Source: Tenrec ecaudatus
Lineage: Eukaryota > Chordata > Mammalia > Afrosoricida > Tenrecidae
Direction: 5' to 3'
Length of the DNA: 64,000 bases
Assembly (NCBI RefSeq): GCF_050624435.1
Contig: NC_134530.1
Location: forward strand, 144,190,721 to 144,254,720
Positions 11,501-21,966 of the stretch are shown here, piece after piece (the stretch's first letter is position 1; each line of letters opens with the position of its first letter). The notes below the pieces were generated by a model. That model ran no database searches. It was not told the origin of the DNA and saw only the letters and a list, made by a program, of their open reading frames with translations. The translations under genes and the position numbers were made by a program.

Positions 11501-14500
11501 GCCCTCCGCAGGTCCTGGGCGCCCTTGTTGAGGGTGGGGGGGGTCTTGTGAGCTGGGACGAAATGACGCCTTCTCTGTCCCAGGCATGGCTGGGCCCCTG
11601 GCTGCTCTTGGCCAGCCTCCTGGTGGGCAGGAGTGTTCCCGAGAAGGTGCCCGGCTACTGCAAAGACATGATTACCAACGGCCACTTGAAGATCCTGCAG
11701 CACCTGGTGAGAGCGCCACTGTACTGACCTCCCCATGTCCCCCCTGGAAAAACTGAGGCAGGGAGCAGGGTCAGAGAGAGGTGTTGCCAATGACGATGAA
11801 GAATCAGGCTGGCTGCGTGATCGGACCTGTTGCTCCCACCCAGCTCCATCGATGCTCCCTCACTTCCAAAACCCTCCCTACCTGCCTGGGTGACCTTTCA
11901 GCCGGTGTCCTGTGCTGCCCAGCCGGCTGCCCAGGAATATCATTCACAAATTCTGAGAAGGACTCAGAGGCCTGCTGTCCCTCAGCGAGCTGTGGCCTCC
12001 TCCAGGGAGCCTGCGTGGCACCTGGTGTGTCACAGTCCTCCAGCCCCGGTCAGGAGCCAGGCCCTGGACCAGATCTGCAGGGGAAGTGCCTAACTCTCCA
12101 CCTCTGATTCCTTGGCCCTTGCCTTGCCCAAGTCCCAGGGCTGGAATGGCTTGCTCATCCAGACCACGAAGGGGTTGGTGCCCATCCTACATGGGCCCAC
12201 GGAGTCTTTCCAAGCATGGTCCAGTCAGGCGGAATCAGTTGAATGTCTCGGCTGCTAGCCTGCTCAGATAGCAATTTACCATCCTTCTGGCCAGTCGAGC
12301 AGGGAGGGGCAGCATGGGCTGAGGCCAGCTCTAGGGCCAGCTGGACCCCCACGTGGCCTCCCCACCCTGCACTGCCTGTACCACTCTCCCTGGGTGCCAC
12401 GGCCGTAGGCACCCACAGTGTTCTCTGAGTTTACAGCCAAGAGCCACTGCTCCGGGGTTTGGGTTGGGGGTAGGTGGGCTGGAGGGCATCAGGCACCAGA
12501 CCCTGTAGCTCCTGGGTCCCCAGAGCTGATCCATCCTCTGTTTGAATTCCTGTCATGACAGGGATCTCACTACTTCTCAGAGGAAGATTTTGTTCTGCAC
12601 ACGCTTAGATAATCCTTCCTTATAACAAGCTGGCACGGGAGGTGGAGGGAGGAAGCGTCTTGTTCTTCTACGTCCCTCCCCCTGCCTTGGCTCTATCTTT
12701 CCAGGGCTGGTGGGGAGAAGTCAAAACACTCAAGCCTCGATCCACTCCCCCAAACGCCAATCCTTGTTAGAAGGAGGCAGGCTCGGGACATCTCAGCCAC
12801 CCTGACCCCACCGGCCTCCTCTCTCTTACAGATTGACAGTCAGATGCAGACATCCTGCCAAATCGCCTTTGAGTTTGTAGACCGGGACCAGTTGGTGAGT
12901 CCCACGTGACAGCCTGTGTAAGCCAAGCGCATGTGGATGTGAGAGCGTGGTAGGAAGGCCTGGACCCAGGCCGGGAGGTGGATGTGGGGCGCCAGGGCCT
13001 GTTTGGGTCCAGGACTCAAGGTCCCTGCTTCTCTTTTCTCACACATCATACATCAAGGGCTTCCTCTGGGCCAGGCCCGTTTCTAGCTCATTCTGCCAAG
13101 AGCATGATGTGGCACAGGAAGGTTGCTCATCTGTCACCTTCTGAGAGGCTAAGGGAGCTGCCCAGTGATGCTGGACATGGGTTCCAGGGCCTCAGACAAA
13201 TCTATGCTTCCCTCCGGGGTATCACCTCCATCCTCCCGACACCAGGGAACCGTCCAGCCCTTCCCACCCCCACGTGACACTGCTCACCTGGTGGTGGTTT
13301 GGGGAATTTCAGGAGCCTCCGAACTGGCCACCTGCTTCCAGTGGCATGCGCATGCCGCCACTAGGCGGAGCTTTCTGAAACCCCAGCCTGTGGCTCTCAC
13401 TTCCTTCCCCCAAAGGTGTAGACGGCCCCCTTCACAGCAAGAGAAAGCACAGGTTGCTTAGCCAGACAGTTATGAACTCCCGTCCCCACCGCACAACCTG
13501 CTCACCCTTTCCCCCCTATCCCTTGCCAACTTTCTGCCTCCAAGTCTTTGTTCAAACCCTTCCAGTTGCCCCCGCTGCTTCACCTGCTACCCGGAGGTCG
13601 TGCTCATCTGAGTTTCCACAGGCCCCCCCAGACACACCTCTGTTAGAACCCAGGCCACGGCCCACCACAATGAGGGTTTGCACTGTCTCCTTGAAGAGAT
13701 GGTGGTCTCTGCAGACCAAGACTCTGCCTGAATGCTATCTCTAGTACCTGCCCCATTGGGCTTCTCGTTCCTGTGGCTAAAGGCCCAGGTGGGGAGTGAG
13801 TGGATGCATGGAACACTGAGCCACTTCTCTGCACCATAAGGAGTCTCTGAAACCTCTGCGTGCTGGAGAGCTAAAGGGATTCATGGGGCAGAACTTTCAT
13901 AAAGCCACTCTGAGAGGGAAGGAGGGGAGAAGAGAGGAAAAGCGATAGAGGCATTCTCCAGAACCCATCTTCCTGGGTGCCTCTGTCCCGACGAATGCCC
14001 CACTCCCAGAACGCCGCAAGTCTCACTGACCAGAAGCCACATCTCCTTCTCTCAGCCCTAACTCCCAGGAGTGGCAGACCCCACAGAGCGAGCTTAAAAG
14101 AGCAACTGAGGACAGCATAGTGCCCTTGCCCCAGGGGGGAGGGTGCAGCCCCTGGAGTGTGAGGCAAGAGGGTGTGAGGGGGTTATTCAGCACAGAGCCC
14201 ACTTCCCCAGGGTGCACAGTCAGACCACACGACTTATATTCTCTCTCTCCTCCCTCTCTCTTTCCCCAGAGTGACCCCGTGTGCTACCTTAAGAAGGCCT
14301 TTCTCCTGGTGCAAGACATAATGGAGGACACCTTGCGCTTCAAAGACAACACCCCCAATGCCAATGCCACTGTGCAGCTCCAAGAGCTTTCTTTGAGGCT
14401 GAAGCACTGCTTCGCCACGGATCATGAAGAACAAGGCAAGGTAGGATGGTCCCGGAGCTGCCTGCTCTGAGTTAAGGCAGAGGGTGGCTGTGGGGAGCAC

Positions 14501-17500
14501 AAGTAGTGGGGGGACCACTCACTGCCCAAGGACCCCTAGGCACCTGGCCTTGGCCTTCACTGCCATTGTACCCGTAAGCACTGAGTGTTTTCCCTTACCT
14601 TGCTTCCCGGCATCATTCACTCACTGACATCCATTCCTCAATCCCACAAGCCTCTGCTGAGGACTCATTATTCAGGAGATGCAGTCTTGGCTTTGACTGT
14701 GTCATTGTGGACAAGAAATCCTCATAGGGCTTCTAATCATGGGAGGCTCCGAAAGCCAAACTCAGCCACTGCTACCGAGTCTACTCCAACTCCTTAAGAC
14801 CCTACTGAGGGCTTGTAAGACTGCGACTCTTTAGAGGAACAGAGAGCCTCGTCTTTCTCTCAAGGAGCAGCAGGTCGGTTTGAACTGCCAACCTTGCATA
14901 ACCCATAGCACCAATGCCTACCCATAGCACCACCATTGTCTCCTTCAAATGAGGTCAGCAGCCATGAAGCAAACAATGTCACAAACAGATAATAATTAAA
15001 GCAGAATTATATTCTTTTAATAACAACTAGCCATCGAGGGCCTACTGGATAGCAGGCACTGTTCTGGGCACTAGGAAACAGTTGTGATGGAAATAGACAA
15101 AAAAGCCATGACATTCATGGAACTCGGGTTTGGAGGTGGTGTGGAGAGTGTGAGTCCGTCAACTATGTGGAGGGTAGGACGGCAACAGTGGTGTTGGAGA
15201 AGAAGCCAGGGAGACAAAGGCATGAGCTGACAAGATAGTGGGCAGTAAGCACAAGCCCCAGAGAAAGAAATGGGGTGGGATGGGATGTCTCTTGTTGGAA
15301 TGGGGTGGGAACAGGGATAAAGAGGCAGGCTCTGAGTGAGGAATGTATTCATTTGAGATACAAAGCTGAGTAAGAGGTCGCAAACCATCAGCTGAGAAGT
15401 GCCCCAGCCCAGGGTGCAGGAGACGCAAACTTCCGGGGGACAGGGATGTGCGTACCCCAAAACCCCACAGGCAGTGAGCAGGCTGGACATGGGACATGGA
15501 AGGGAAAGGACAGAGGAGGCAGAAGCCATCTCCTGGGGGCTTTAAAGATATGGAACTTGGTCTTACTGGCAAAGGAAGCCATTGAGAGGAGGCAAGTGAC
15601 CGAACCTGACTCAGGCATCATAAGGCCTCCTGGTTGCTGAGTGGAGGATGGACCATAGGGGTGCACATGAAAACAGAGAGACAGCTTGGCTTGGGCCAGG
15701 TGGTGCGGTGAAGGGGCAGGCCAGTGGTCGTGTTCTCACCACGTTTGGAGGCAGAGACCCAGCGAGACTTGGTCCACGCGGCTGCTGGGAGGAGCTGAGG
15801 GAAAGGGCCAGGGAGGAGTCCCAGGGCATGTTCTTGAGCCGCCGGATGTTTCATCGGTGCTGTTATGGGGCCGGTCAGATGGTGGAGCAGGTGTGGGGGC
15901 TCGACCAGGAGCTCTGTTTGGGGACACTGATCTTGAGGTGTGTGGAAATGGCCAAAGAGAGATTTTGAGCAGGTCGCTAAATAGACATCTTGTTGTTGTT
16001 GTTGTTGTTGTTGTGTGCTGTGCAGTACGTTCTGACTCAGAGAGAGACTCCGCCGTTTGCACAATTGCCCTTATGTTTGGGCCCATCGACCCAGCCACTG
16101 TGTCCGTCATCCTTTTCACGGCACTGCTACTTTATCAAGCATGCTATCTTGAACTATAGATAAGTAGAGATGATAGCTAGCGATGATTGACAGACAGACA
16201 AGGATCGCAGGATCAGCAGCATCTGAGTCGTCTGTGCAGCCTGGCGACTGTACTGGGCGAAGAGAATGAGTCGCAGGCTGAGCCCAGAGTCACCCAAGCA
16301 TTTAGAGTCTGGCAGAAGAGGGGCAGCCTCAAAGGTGAGAGGGAAACCAGGGGGAACTGGGGCGTGGGGGAACCACTGGACCCAAGACACAGCGTTTCAA
16401 GATAGAGGAAGGAGCTTTATCAGCTTTATCAAATAATGTTACAAAACCAAGCCTGATAAGGGCCACAAACTCTCCGACAGATGCGCTGCCGGAGGCCAGG
16501 ACCAGATCAGAGGCAACGGAGAAGCGGAGACACTGACATGGAGGAAGGGTGAGGGGAGGGGCGGCAGACACAGACTCGGGGAACTTTTTTTGTTGAAGGC
16601 TAGGTTTTCCATGTGTGGCTCTCCGTCTCGAGGGTCGTAGGTATTGCTTGGGGAGCTTATTTGAAATGCAGGCTCCCAGGCTACTGCCCACAAGAGTCTG
16701 ACTCACGGGGTCTTAGGGGGTGCCCAGGAATATGCATTCCGCCAAGTAGCCCCACCTAAGCGATGCTGATAAGTGGCTGATAAGACCCTGCTTGGGCTGA
16801 CACTGGATGGTGAGGGGCAGAGTCCAAGAGTGAGGGACCCCTTGAAGCTAAGGAGACCTGGGCTCCGGAGGGCATCTCACTGCTGTCACAGAGCACGGGG
16901 CACTTTGGGGGCACTTTGCACCACCAAGTCCTGTTTCCTCTGTGAGGGATGCAGGGAGGTGTCGGGGGGACAGAAGTTAATGAAGGGAGGAGAGCCAGCC
17001 GGTGGACCTCTTTCCTACAACAACTTCAGGGGAGTGGCTGGCAGGAGGGGTTATTTCAATTTTATAGGTGAGGATGTTAGCTCCAATCGGATGATGCGTT
17101 CGGTCAGTGCTCCATAGCTGCTGAGTGCCGGAGCTGGACCCCGGAATCCTGTCCACTCACTCATTCATTCATCCACGAGTCTGGTTAGCATTCCCTTCAT
17201 TGAAGTCCTGTCATGCGCAGAAGAAAGGTCTGGAGACCCAGCTCTAAAACTCCAGCTGTTGAAAACCCACTGGAGCCTTGTTCTCCTCTGATGCCCGTGG
17301 GGTGGCCATGAGGTGGAGTTGGCCACCGACGGGTCATTTTTTTCTTCTGTTTTACACACAGGCCCGAGTGGGCAGTGAGTAGGGGAGGGGTTGGTACGTT
17401 GCAATGTAGTCAGGCCCAGAGCTCTGCCCAGCCTGGCTCCGTTTCAGGAACTCCTTGTTACTGGGGAGTCCTGAAATGGTCGGCATGTGTGAGAGGAGAG

Positions 17501-20500
17501 GCAGGCCCAGGCCTGAGCCCCAGGAATGTGGGCACATAGGGGTCAGTATTGAAAGTACCACGGACGGCTGAAGGGACAGGCCGATCTCTCTTGGAAGAAG
17601 TTCGGCCAGAGTGCTCCTTAGAGACAAGCACATACTGTGGACGTGTTGTCAGGAGAGGCCAGGCCCCGGAGGGGCAGCAAAGACAAGAAATGCCCTCCAG
17701 GACAGGGATTGACACCGAGGCTGCAGCCATGGGCTCGGGCACAGGAACACGTGTGAGGACTACTGGGGACTGGGCCAGTGTGTCGCTCTGTTGTGGGTCG
17801 GAACCAACTCCAGGGCCCGTAACAAGAACAGCGGGAGCCAGGTTGAGAAGGGTCTGGTATGGGGGTCTGAGAGGGAGGGAAAACCAGGAGTGGGAAAGCT
17901 GCTCAGGGCCTCAGTGGGTGTAGGGCCCAGGTGGCACCAAGCCAGAGAGGGACCTATGCCCCACCACGCCACAGAGGAAAGCTTTCTAAAACCCAAGGCT
18001 TGCCGCCGCCTCGCCAGCCCCCAGGTCTGTGTCTTTGCCGTTTTCCTCTCCCCTCTGTGGATAAGATGAAGGAGCCCGGTGGTTCTGGGGTAGGCACTGG
18101 GCTGCTGACTGCAAAGCCGGCAGTTCAAACCCACCAGCTGCTCTGCAGGAGAGAGACGAGGCTGACGGTAAGATTCACCATCTCAGAAACCTTACATAGG
18201 GTCACTGTGAGTCGGAATGGACTTGAGGGCAGTGGGTATGGATAAGGCGGGTTGTTCCTTTAATTAGATTAAATCATTTTATTGGAGGCTCTCACAGCTC
18301 TTATCACAATCCATCCATCCAGGGCATCAAGCACATTTATACATAAGTTGCCATCCTCATTCTCAAAACAGGTCTCTCACACCACGTTCCCTGTCACTCT
18401 CTCCACACACCACCACCCACCCGACGCCCGAGCCACTCCTGCTCCTCTTCAGCCAGATCCTGGGGACATTCTCCCTAGAGCCGGGGGCTGCTTACTCCCC
18501 TGGTTATACACCCTCAGAGCACTCACACTTGGAACAGTGGGGGGCCGGGCAAGTGACCCTGATGGACCCACCCTCCGAGGGCTCCTCCAGGGATCCCCTC
18601 CCCAGGCTCGCTCCCTGTGCAGCTCCCTGCGAATCCCCACAAGGTTGTGTGCGGGTGTCTGAGAGCCTCCCCCAACCTCAGGGCTGAGCGGCAGCCAAGC
18701 GCTCAGCCAAGGAAGCAGGGCCGGATGGGAGAAAGAAGATGGAGAGTTTGGCAGTGGGGTGGGGAGCTGGGGCCCACGGTCCCACTGAGCACGGGGCTTC
18801 CCTCCCGCGCTCTTGGCAGGCCTGCGTGCGCACCTTCAATGAGACGCCCCTCCAGTTGCTGGAGAAGGTCAAGAACGTCTTTAATGAAACAAAGCAGCTC
18901 CTTCAAAACAACGGCAACGTTTTCAGCAAGGACTGCAGGGACAGCTTTGCCAAGTGCTCTGGCCAAGGTAAGTCAGAGGGGAGAGAGGGAGGGGCCGGAC
19001 TGGCAGGGGCAGGGGTAGGGCTGGCGGGTTGGAGGCAGTGAGGGGAGGGGAGGGACTACTTGTTCTGCTACTCGTGCTCCTGTGTGTGTAGATGTGCTTG
19101 TGTCATGTACATGTGTGGCTTCATGTACCTCTGGGTCTTCCTGGGCACATGTCTCCTCTGGCATGTGTGTGCATGTCCACTCACATGTGTCTGCATGCCA
19201 AGGCACCAAGATCACACTGCTGCCTGAGAGATCAGGGAGGAGCACAGCCCTCTCTTTGAGGAGCCTGTCGGCGGGAGGCTGTTCCCACGGGCGCTATCTG
19301 GCTGAACGTGTGGAGGGCCTGGTGTAGGGGCCAGGGCCCATGCCCCAGCAGCCCTGCTGAGCATCACCAGGACAGCCCGGCTCCGAAAGTCCCCAGGATG
19401 CCTGGAGTGTGTCCCCTCAAGGGACACAGGCAGGAGTTGAAGTCTGAGCATCATTCAAACTCTCCCAGTGCTGGCTCAGCTGCATACCTGTGTGTCCTGC
19501 GTGTCTTCGTCTCTGCGTCCTGTGCCACACGTGTCCCCCTACAGCTCCCCCGAGACTCGGCCACCTGCCGGTGGCCAAGTCCTATCTCATTGCTTCCGTA
19601 CCAAGGCCTCAAGCCACGGCCGTGTTCTAGCTCCAGTGGGTTCTTGCCTGTGGCTGTGGCCGTGTGGTCGCTGGCTGTGCATGAAACTCTCTGCTTTCCA
19701 CCCCGCATGGTGTCTGGGCCAGAGGGGTTCTTGTGTGAGTCCTGGAGGCCCCTTCTCAAGCATGAGGCTCTGGCTGCTGGCACCCTGGCATGGCATCTGG
19801 CTGGCCGGAATTCTAGCAAGGCCAGTGGTTCTCTCGTCTTCCCTGACCTTACCCACAGGCTGTGTACGAAGCCCTCTCCCTGCACTGACCCCTGAGACCC
19901 CTCACTCCCTCCACCCCCAGGTGGAGTGTGCGCATCCACGCCATCCCATAGTCCTCTCCTTGGCCCCAAGGCCGGGTTAGTGGGTGTGGGGACCCCCAGG
20001 CCCAGGCCCCCATTTTCTCGGCCCCTCTAAGAAAGCTGTGCTAGATGCTGGTGACTCTATCTCCTCCCCATCTTTCTCTCTCCCCCTCTCTCTCTGTGGT
20101 TCTTTCAGATGTGGTGACCAGGCCTGATTGCAACTGCCTATACCCCAAAGCCTCCCCTAGCAGTGACCTGGCCTCAGCCTCCCCTCACCAACCCCTCGCC
20201 CCCTCCATGGCCCCCATGGCTGCCTTGAGCTGGGCGGACTCCGAGGGGGTGGAGGGCAGCTCCTCCTTGCCCAGCGAGCAGGCCTTTCAGTCAGTGGACC
20301 CCGGAAATGCCAAGCAACGACCCCCAAGGAGCACCTGCCAGAGTTTGGGGAGTCCAGAGACCCCAGGCGTCGAGGGCAGCCCCCCGGCCAGCTCACCTCC
20401 GCCCCACACCTCTGCCGGGGACCCTAGTCCTGGGATGGATGGCATCCTTGACCCTCTGTTGGGCACCAACTGGGCCCCAGAAGAGTCCTCTGGAGAGGCC

Positions 20501-21321
20501 AATGAGGGTCCTGCACCTCAAGGAACCGAACCCACCACCTCCAGGTCGGGAGAGGGCAGCATCCAGGCAGAGAGTGCCAGGCCCAGCGACCGCCTCTTGG
20601 TAGCCTCTCCACCAGCCGGAGCAGATGAGGCCCAGGAGCCGGCAGACAGCGCTGGCCCTGCTTTGCCCAGTGAAGACCCTGCCCTGCCCATGGGCCAAGC
20701 CTGGACATCTGAGAAGACAGACAGGACGCTGGCCCTGCCCAGAGGCCATCAGACACCGGGCGCCCCTAGGACACTGACTCTGCGCCCACAAGGCCTCCGC
20801 AGAGTTTCCACTCTTTCTGCTCAGCCAAGCCTCCCCAGAAGCCGCTCAGGGGGCAATGTGCTGCCTCTCGGGGAGCTGGAGGGCAAGCGGAGCACCAGGG
20901 ATCGCAGGAGCCCCACGGAGCTGGAAGGAGGACAAGCAAGGGAGGGGGCAGCCAGGCCCCAGGCCCACCTTAACCCCATCCCTTTGACTGATGCAGGCAG
21001 TGAGAGGCAGCATGTGGGACCCTCCGACCCCAAACTCCCTGGCTTTGTCTTCCGCCTGCTGGTGCCCAGCATCATCCTGGTCTTGCTGGCCGTCGGCGGC
21101 CTCCTGTTCTACAGGCGGAGGCGGCGGGTAAGAAGAAGGGCGGCGGAGGGAGAGGAGCTGCCGGGGCGGGGTGGAGGGACAGCCCCCCATCCTATAGGCA
21201 CAGAAAGGGAGCGGACTGAGCACAGCATAGAGAGATGGGGGGCGAGAGCCTCTTCAAGACTGCTGAAGACTCAGCTGACTCAGGGGTCAGCAGAAAGGAA
21301 TGGGTCCAGCGGAGAAGGAAA

Positions 21322-21376
<55 letters not shown>

Positions 21377-21966
21377 TGTCTGTCTGTCTGTCTGTCTGAG
21401 CCTTGGGGCTCTGCAGCACTGGGCATGAGGACCCATGATGATTTCCAGTGGGGAGGCCACACAGCTGTCTCTTGGCCCCTGGGTAGCCGGGGACAGAAGG
21501 GGAGACTTGCCACTCTTCTGGGCTATGCTGGCTGGGGAAGGGGCCCTTGCTTCGCCTGGGTCTCCCAGCCCCTCAGGAGCCGGCTTTCCTCTCTCCAGAG
21601 CCATCGAGAGCCTCAGGCAGCAGAATCCCCCCTGGAACAGCCAGAGGACAGGTGAGGGGCCTCAGGGGAAGGCCTGGGAGCCTAGCTTTCCCTGTATAGT
21701 TGCATTGGGTTGGGAGCGGTGGGGGTTGGGGGTGGGGACGGGACGGCTTCTCCCACTTAAATTGAGGAATTGGCAGTGCAGAGGGAATGGGGTGTGGGGG
21801 GAGACTCCCCTCATTCTAGGTATCTGGGATTTCTCCTGGCTTCTCGCTGGGGCGTTACTTAGGGGGCCCTTTCTCCCTAAGCCTGCTGACGTCTCATACC
21901 AGCTCCATGTCCGTCTGCAGCCCTCTGACCCAGGATGAGGACAAACAGATGGAGCTGCCAGTATAG
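8481..21966 (+). CDS. CSF1: CSF1, macrophage colony-stimulating factor 1 precursor (8 coding exons)
   Basis: Encodes the homodimeric four-helix cytokine that binds CSF1R and drives survival and differentiation of monocytes, macrophages and osteoclasts. Join 8481-8519, 11584-11706, 12832-12894, 14270-14440, 18820-18967, 20109-21127, 21599-21651, 21921-21966: 1,662 nt, 553 residues plus TAG, against 554 in human. Every junction is GT-AG and in frame. Seen in the translation: a signal peptide of about 32 residues; cytokine-domain cysteines at 39, 63, 80, 122, 134, 171 and 178 plus CNC at 189/191; the chondroitin-sulfate type site EESSGEANE around Ser309; a conserved basic stretch KQRPPRSTCQ; a transmembrane helix at about 496-516; and a 37-residue cytoplasmic tail starting with five Arg and ending ELPV. 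The start ATG is the human-equivalent one, in a weak Kozak context (C at -3). No frameshift or stop was seen, so the gene looks functional. Recognition rests on recalled similarity to human CSF1. Confidence 0.97.
8520..11583 (+). other. CSF1: CSF1 intron 1
   Basis: 3.06 kb. The first part continues the CpG island; the rest is mostly unique GC-rich sequence with an L2-like fragment near 10,380-10,450. I see no recent SINE or L1 insertion, unlike the flanks, which fits a regulatory-rich first intron. No other gene seen. Confidence 0.7.
11584..11706 (+). CDS. CSF1: CSF1 coding exon 2
   Basis: 41 codons between acceptor ...TCTGTCCCAG and donor GTGAGA. Supplies the hydrophobic core of the signal peptide (LGPWLLLASLLVG) and the mature N terminus, predicted to start at Glu33 (EKVPGYC). 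Cys39 is the first structural cysteine. This exon is more diverged from human than exons 3-5. Confidence 0.95.
11707..14269 (+). other. CSF1: CSF1 introns 2 and 3 (with exon 3 between)
   Basis: Intron 2 (11,707-12,831) and intron 3 (12,895-14,269) hold unique sequence. A probable L2-type fragment lies at about 13,530-13,740 and a MIR-like stretch near 13,060-13,190. No lineage-specific insertion recognised. Confidence 0.5.
12832..12894 (+). CDS. CSF1: CSF1 coding exon 3
   Basis: 21 codons, acceptor CTCTTACAG, donor GTGAGT. Encodes IDSQMQTSCQIAFEFVDRDQL, which includes Cys63, the interchain-disulfide cysteine (mature Cys31) of the dimer. Phase 0 at both ends. Confidence 0.96.
14270..14440 (+). 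CDS. CSF1: CSF1 coding exon 4
   Basis: 57 codons, acceptor TTTCCCCAG, donor GTAGGA. Holds the long conserved helix KKAFLLVQDIMED, Cys80 and Cys122, and a sequon NAT at residue 107 that human lacks but that I recall in mouse. An alternative AG two bases downstream (14,270/14,271) would break the frame, which fixes the acceptor at 14,269. Confidence 0.96.
14756..14933 (-). mobile_element. AfroSINE, antisense
   Basis: Reads, in reverse, the typical SINE body: CTGCCAACCTTGC and the TAACCCATAGCACC head on the right, GCCACTGCTACCGAGTC 3' end on the left. Diverged copy within intron 4. Confidence 0.75.
15005..15170 (+). mobile_element. L2/MIR-type ancient repeat
   Basis: The string GCCTACTGGATAGCAGGCACTGTTC and the following ATGGAA...CATGACATTCATGG resemble the L2 consensus (GCCTACTATGTGCCAGGCACTG). 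Old and diverged. Confidence 0.55.
15988..16115 (-). mobile_element. RTE-type LINE 3' end (AfroLA-like), antisense
   Basis: Begins with a (TTG)n tract, the reverse of the element's (CAA)n tail, then the reversed GTCAGAACC-like end and a CCACTGTGTCCGTC stretch typical of the RTE 3' coding end. Confidence 0.7.
16620..16775 (+). mobile_element. MER5-like hAT-Charlie fragment
   Basis: GCTTGGGGAGCTTATTTGAAATGCAGGCTCCCAGGC and the following AGAGTCTGACTCA, GCCCAGGAATATGCATT blocks resemble the MER5A/B pattern shared by eutherians. Confidence 0.6.
17030..17155 (+). mobile_element. MIR fragment
   Basis: TTTTATAGGTGAGGATG...TAGCTGCTGAGTGCCGGAGCTGG follows the MIR pattern (ATTTTACAGATGAGGAA...AGCTGGGATT). 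Confidence 0.5.
17222..17335 (+). mobile_element. AfroSINE 3' half, sense
   Basis: Ends in GGGGTGGCCATGAGGTGGAG and ACCGACGGGTC, the diverged form of the GGGTCGCCATGAGTCGGA end of the family. 5' truncated. Confidence 0.55.
17543..17832 (+). mobile_element. RTE-type LINE 3' end (AfroLA-like), sense
   Basis: Contains the coding end around TACTGTGGACGTGTTGTCAGG, GGACAGGGATTGACAC, and the terminal GGGTCGGAACCAACTCCAGG followed by a degenerate AACAAGAACA tail. The shared end with AfroSINE shows the LINE that mobilised the SINE. Confidence 0.75.
18068..18246 (+). mobile_element. AfroSINE, near full length, sense
   Basis: GGAGCCCGGTGGTTCTGGGG head, TTCAAACCCACCAGCTGCTC (tRNA B-box-like), then GGGTCACTGTGAGTCGGAATGG and GAGGGCAGTGGGT end. 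One of the clearest copies in the gene. Confidence 0.85.
18262..18475 (-). mobile_element. L1 3'-UTR tail, antisense
   Basis: TTAAATCATTTTATTGGAGGCTC...CTTATCACAATCCATCC is the reverse of the AATAAAATGATTT-ending tail seen elsewhere in the window. It abuts the AfroSINE just upstream. Confidence 0.75.
18820..18967 (+). CDS. CSF1: CSF1 coding exon 5
   Basis: 148 nt, acceptor TCTTGGCAG, donor GTAAGT, ending on the first base of a split Asp/Gly codon. Encodes Cys134, Cys171 and Cys178 and the sequon NET at residue 154. The second human sequon near residue 172 is absent (CRDSF instead of CNNSF), and a new NETP motif appears at residue 139. The split codon is completed either by the exon 6 start (Asp) or by the internal exon 6 acceptor (Gly). 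Confidence 0.96.
18968..20108 (+). other. CSF1: CSF1 intron 5
   Basis: 1.14 kb of unique sequence with a short TGTG/CATG-rich part (about 19,080-19,200). Pyrimidine-rich run (20,060-20,108) leads into the exon 6 acceptor. No repeat family recognised. Confidence 0.55.
20109..21127 (+). CDS. CSF1: CSF1 coding exon 6 (large proline/serine-rich exon plus transmembrane segment)
   Basis: 1,019 nt, acceptor TTCTTTCAG, donor GTAAGA. The long, low-complexity Pro/Ser/Glu-rich stalk carries the CNC pair, the glycosaminoglycan-type SG site flanked by acidic residues and the basic KQRPPR stretch, and ends with the membrane helix LLVPSIILVLLAVGGLLFY and five Arg. An internal in-frame acceptor lies at 20,995-20,996. 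Exon size and layout match the exon that human CSF1 uses for both the proteoglycan/secreted long form and the short surface form. Confidence 0.96.
20980..20998 (+). promoter_or_regulatory. CSF1: Internal alternative 3' splice site in exon 6 (short isoform)
   Basis: CCCTTTGACTGATGCAG precedes GC at 20,997. Splicing exon 5 here removes 888 nt (296 codons) and keeps frame: G from exon 5 plus GC gives Gly, then SERQ. Human uses the equivalent site (about 298 codons removed) to make the 256-residue membrane form. Inferred from position and frame; no transcript evidence is available. Confidence 0.75.
21128..21598 (+). other. CSF1: CSF1 intron 6 with TG microsatellite
   Basis: Short intron (471 bp), half of it around a (TG)n(TCTG)n microsatellite at 21,323-21,400. 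The exon 6 reading frame happens to stay open through it into exon 7, so intron retention would give an in-frame insert of 157 codons. GT-AG sites at both ends are strong. Confidence 0.7.
21323..21400. repeat. (TG)n followed by (TCTG)n microsatellite
   Basis: About 27 TG units then five TCTG units inside intron 6, roughly 195 bp after the exon 6 donor. Confidence 0.95.
21599..21651 (+). CDS. CSF1: CSF1 coding exon 7
   Basis: 53 nt, acceptor CTCTCCAG, donor GTGAGG. Encodes the cytoplasmic stretch SHREPQAAESPLEQPED and leaves two bases (AG) of a split Ser codon. Confidence 0.94.

Larger units (their letters stand above)
14441..18819 (+). other. CSF1: CSF1 intron 4, repeat-rich
   Basis: The largest intron (4.4 kb) collects nearly all intragenic insertions: AfroSINEs, RTE 3' ends, MER5, MIR, L2 and an L1 tail, each listed separately. 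The 16,120-16,620 stretch is unassigned. No alternative exon could be supported. Confidence 0.6.
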
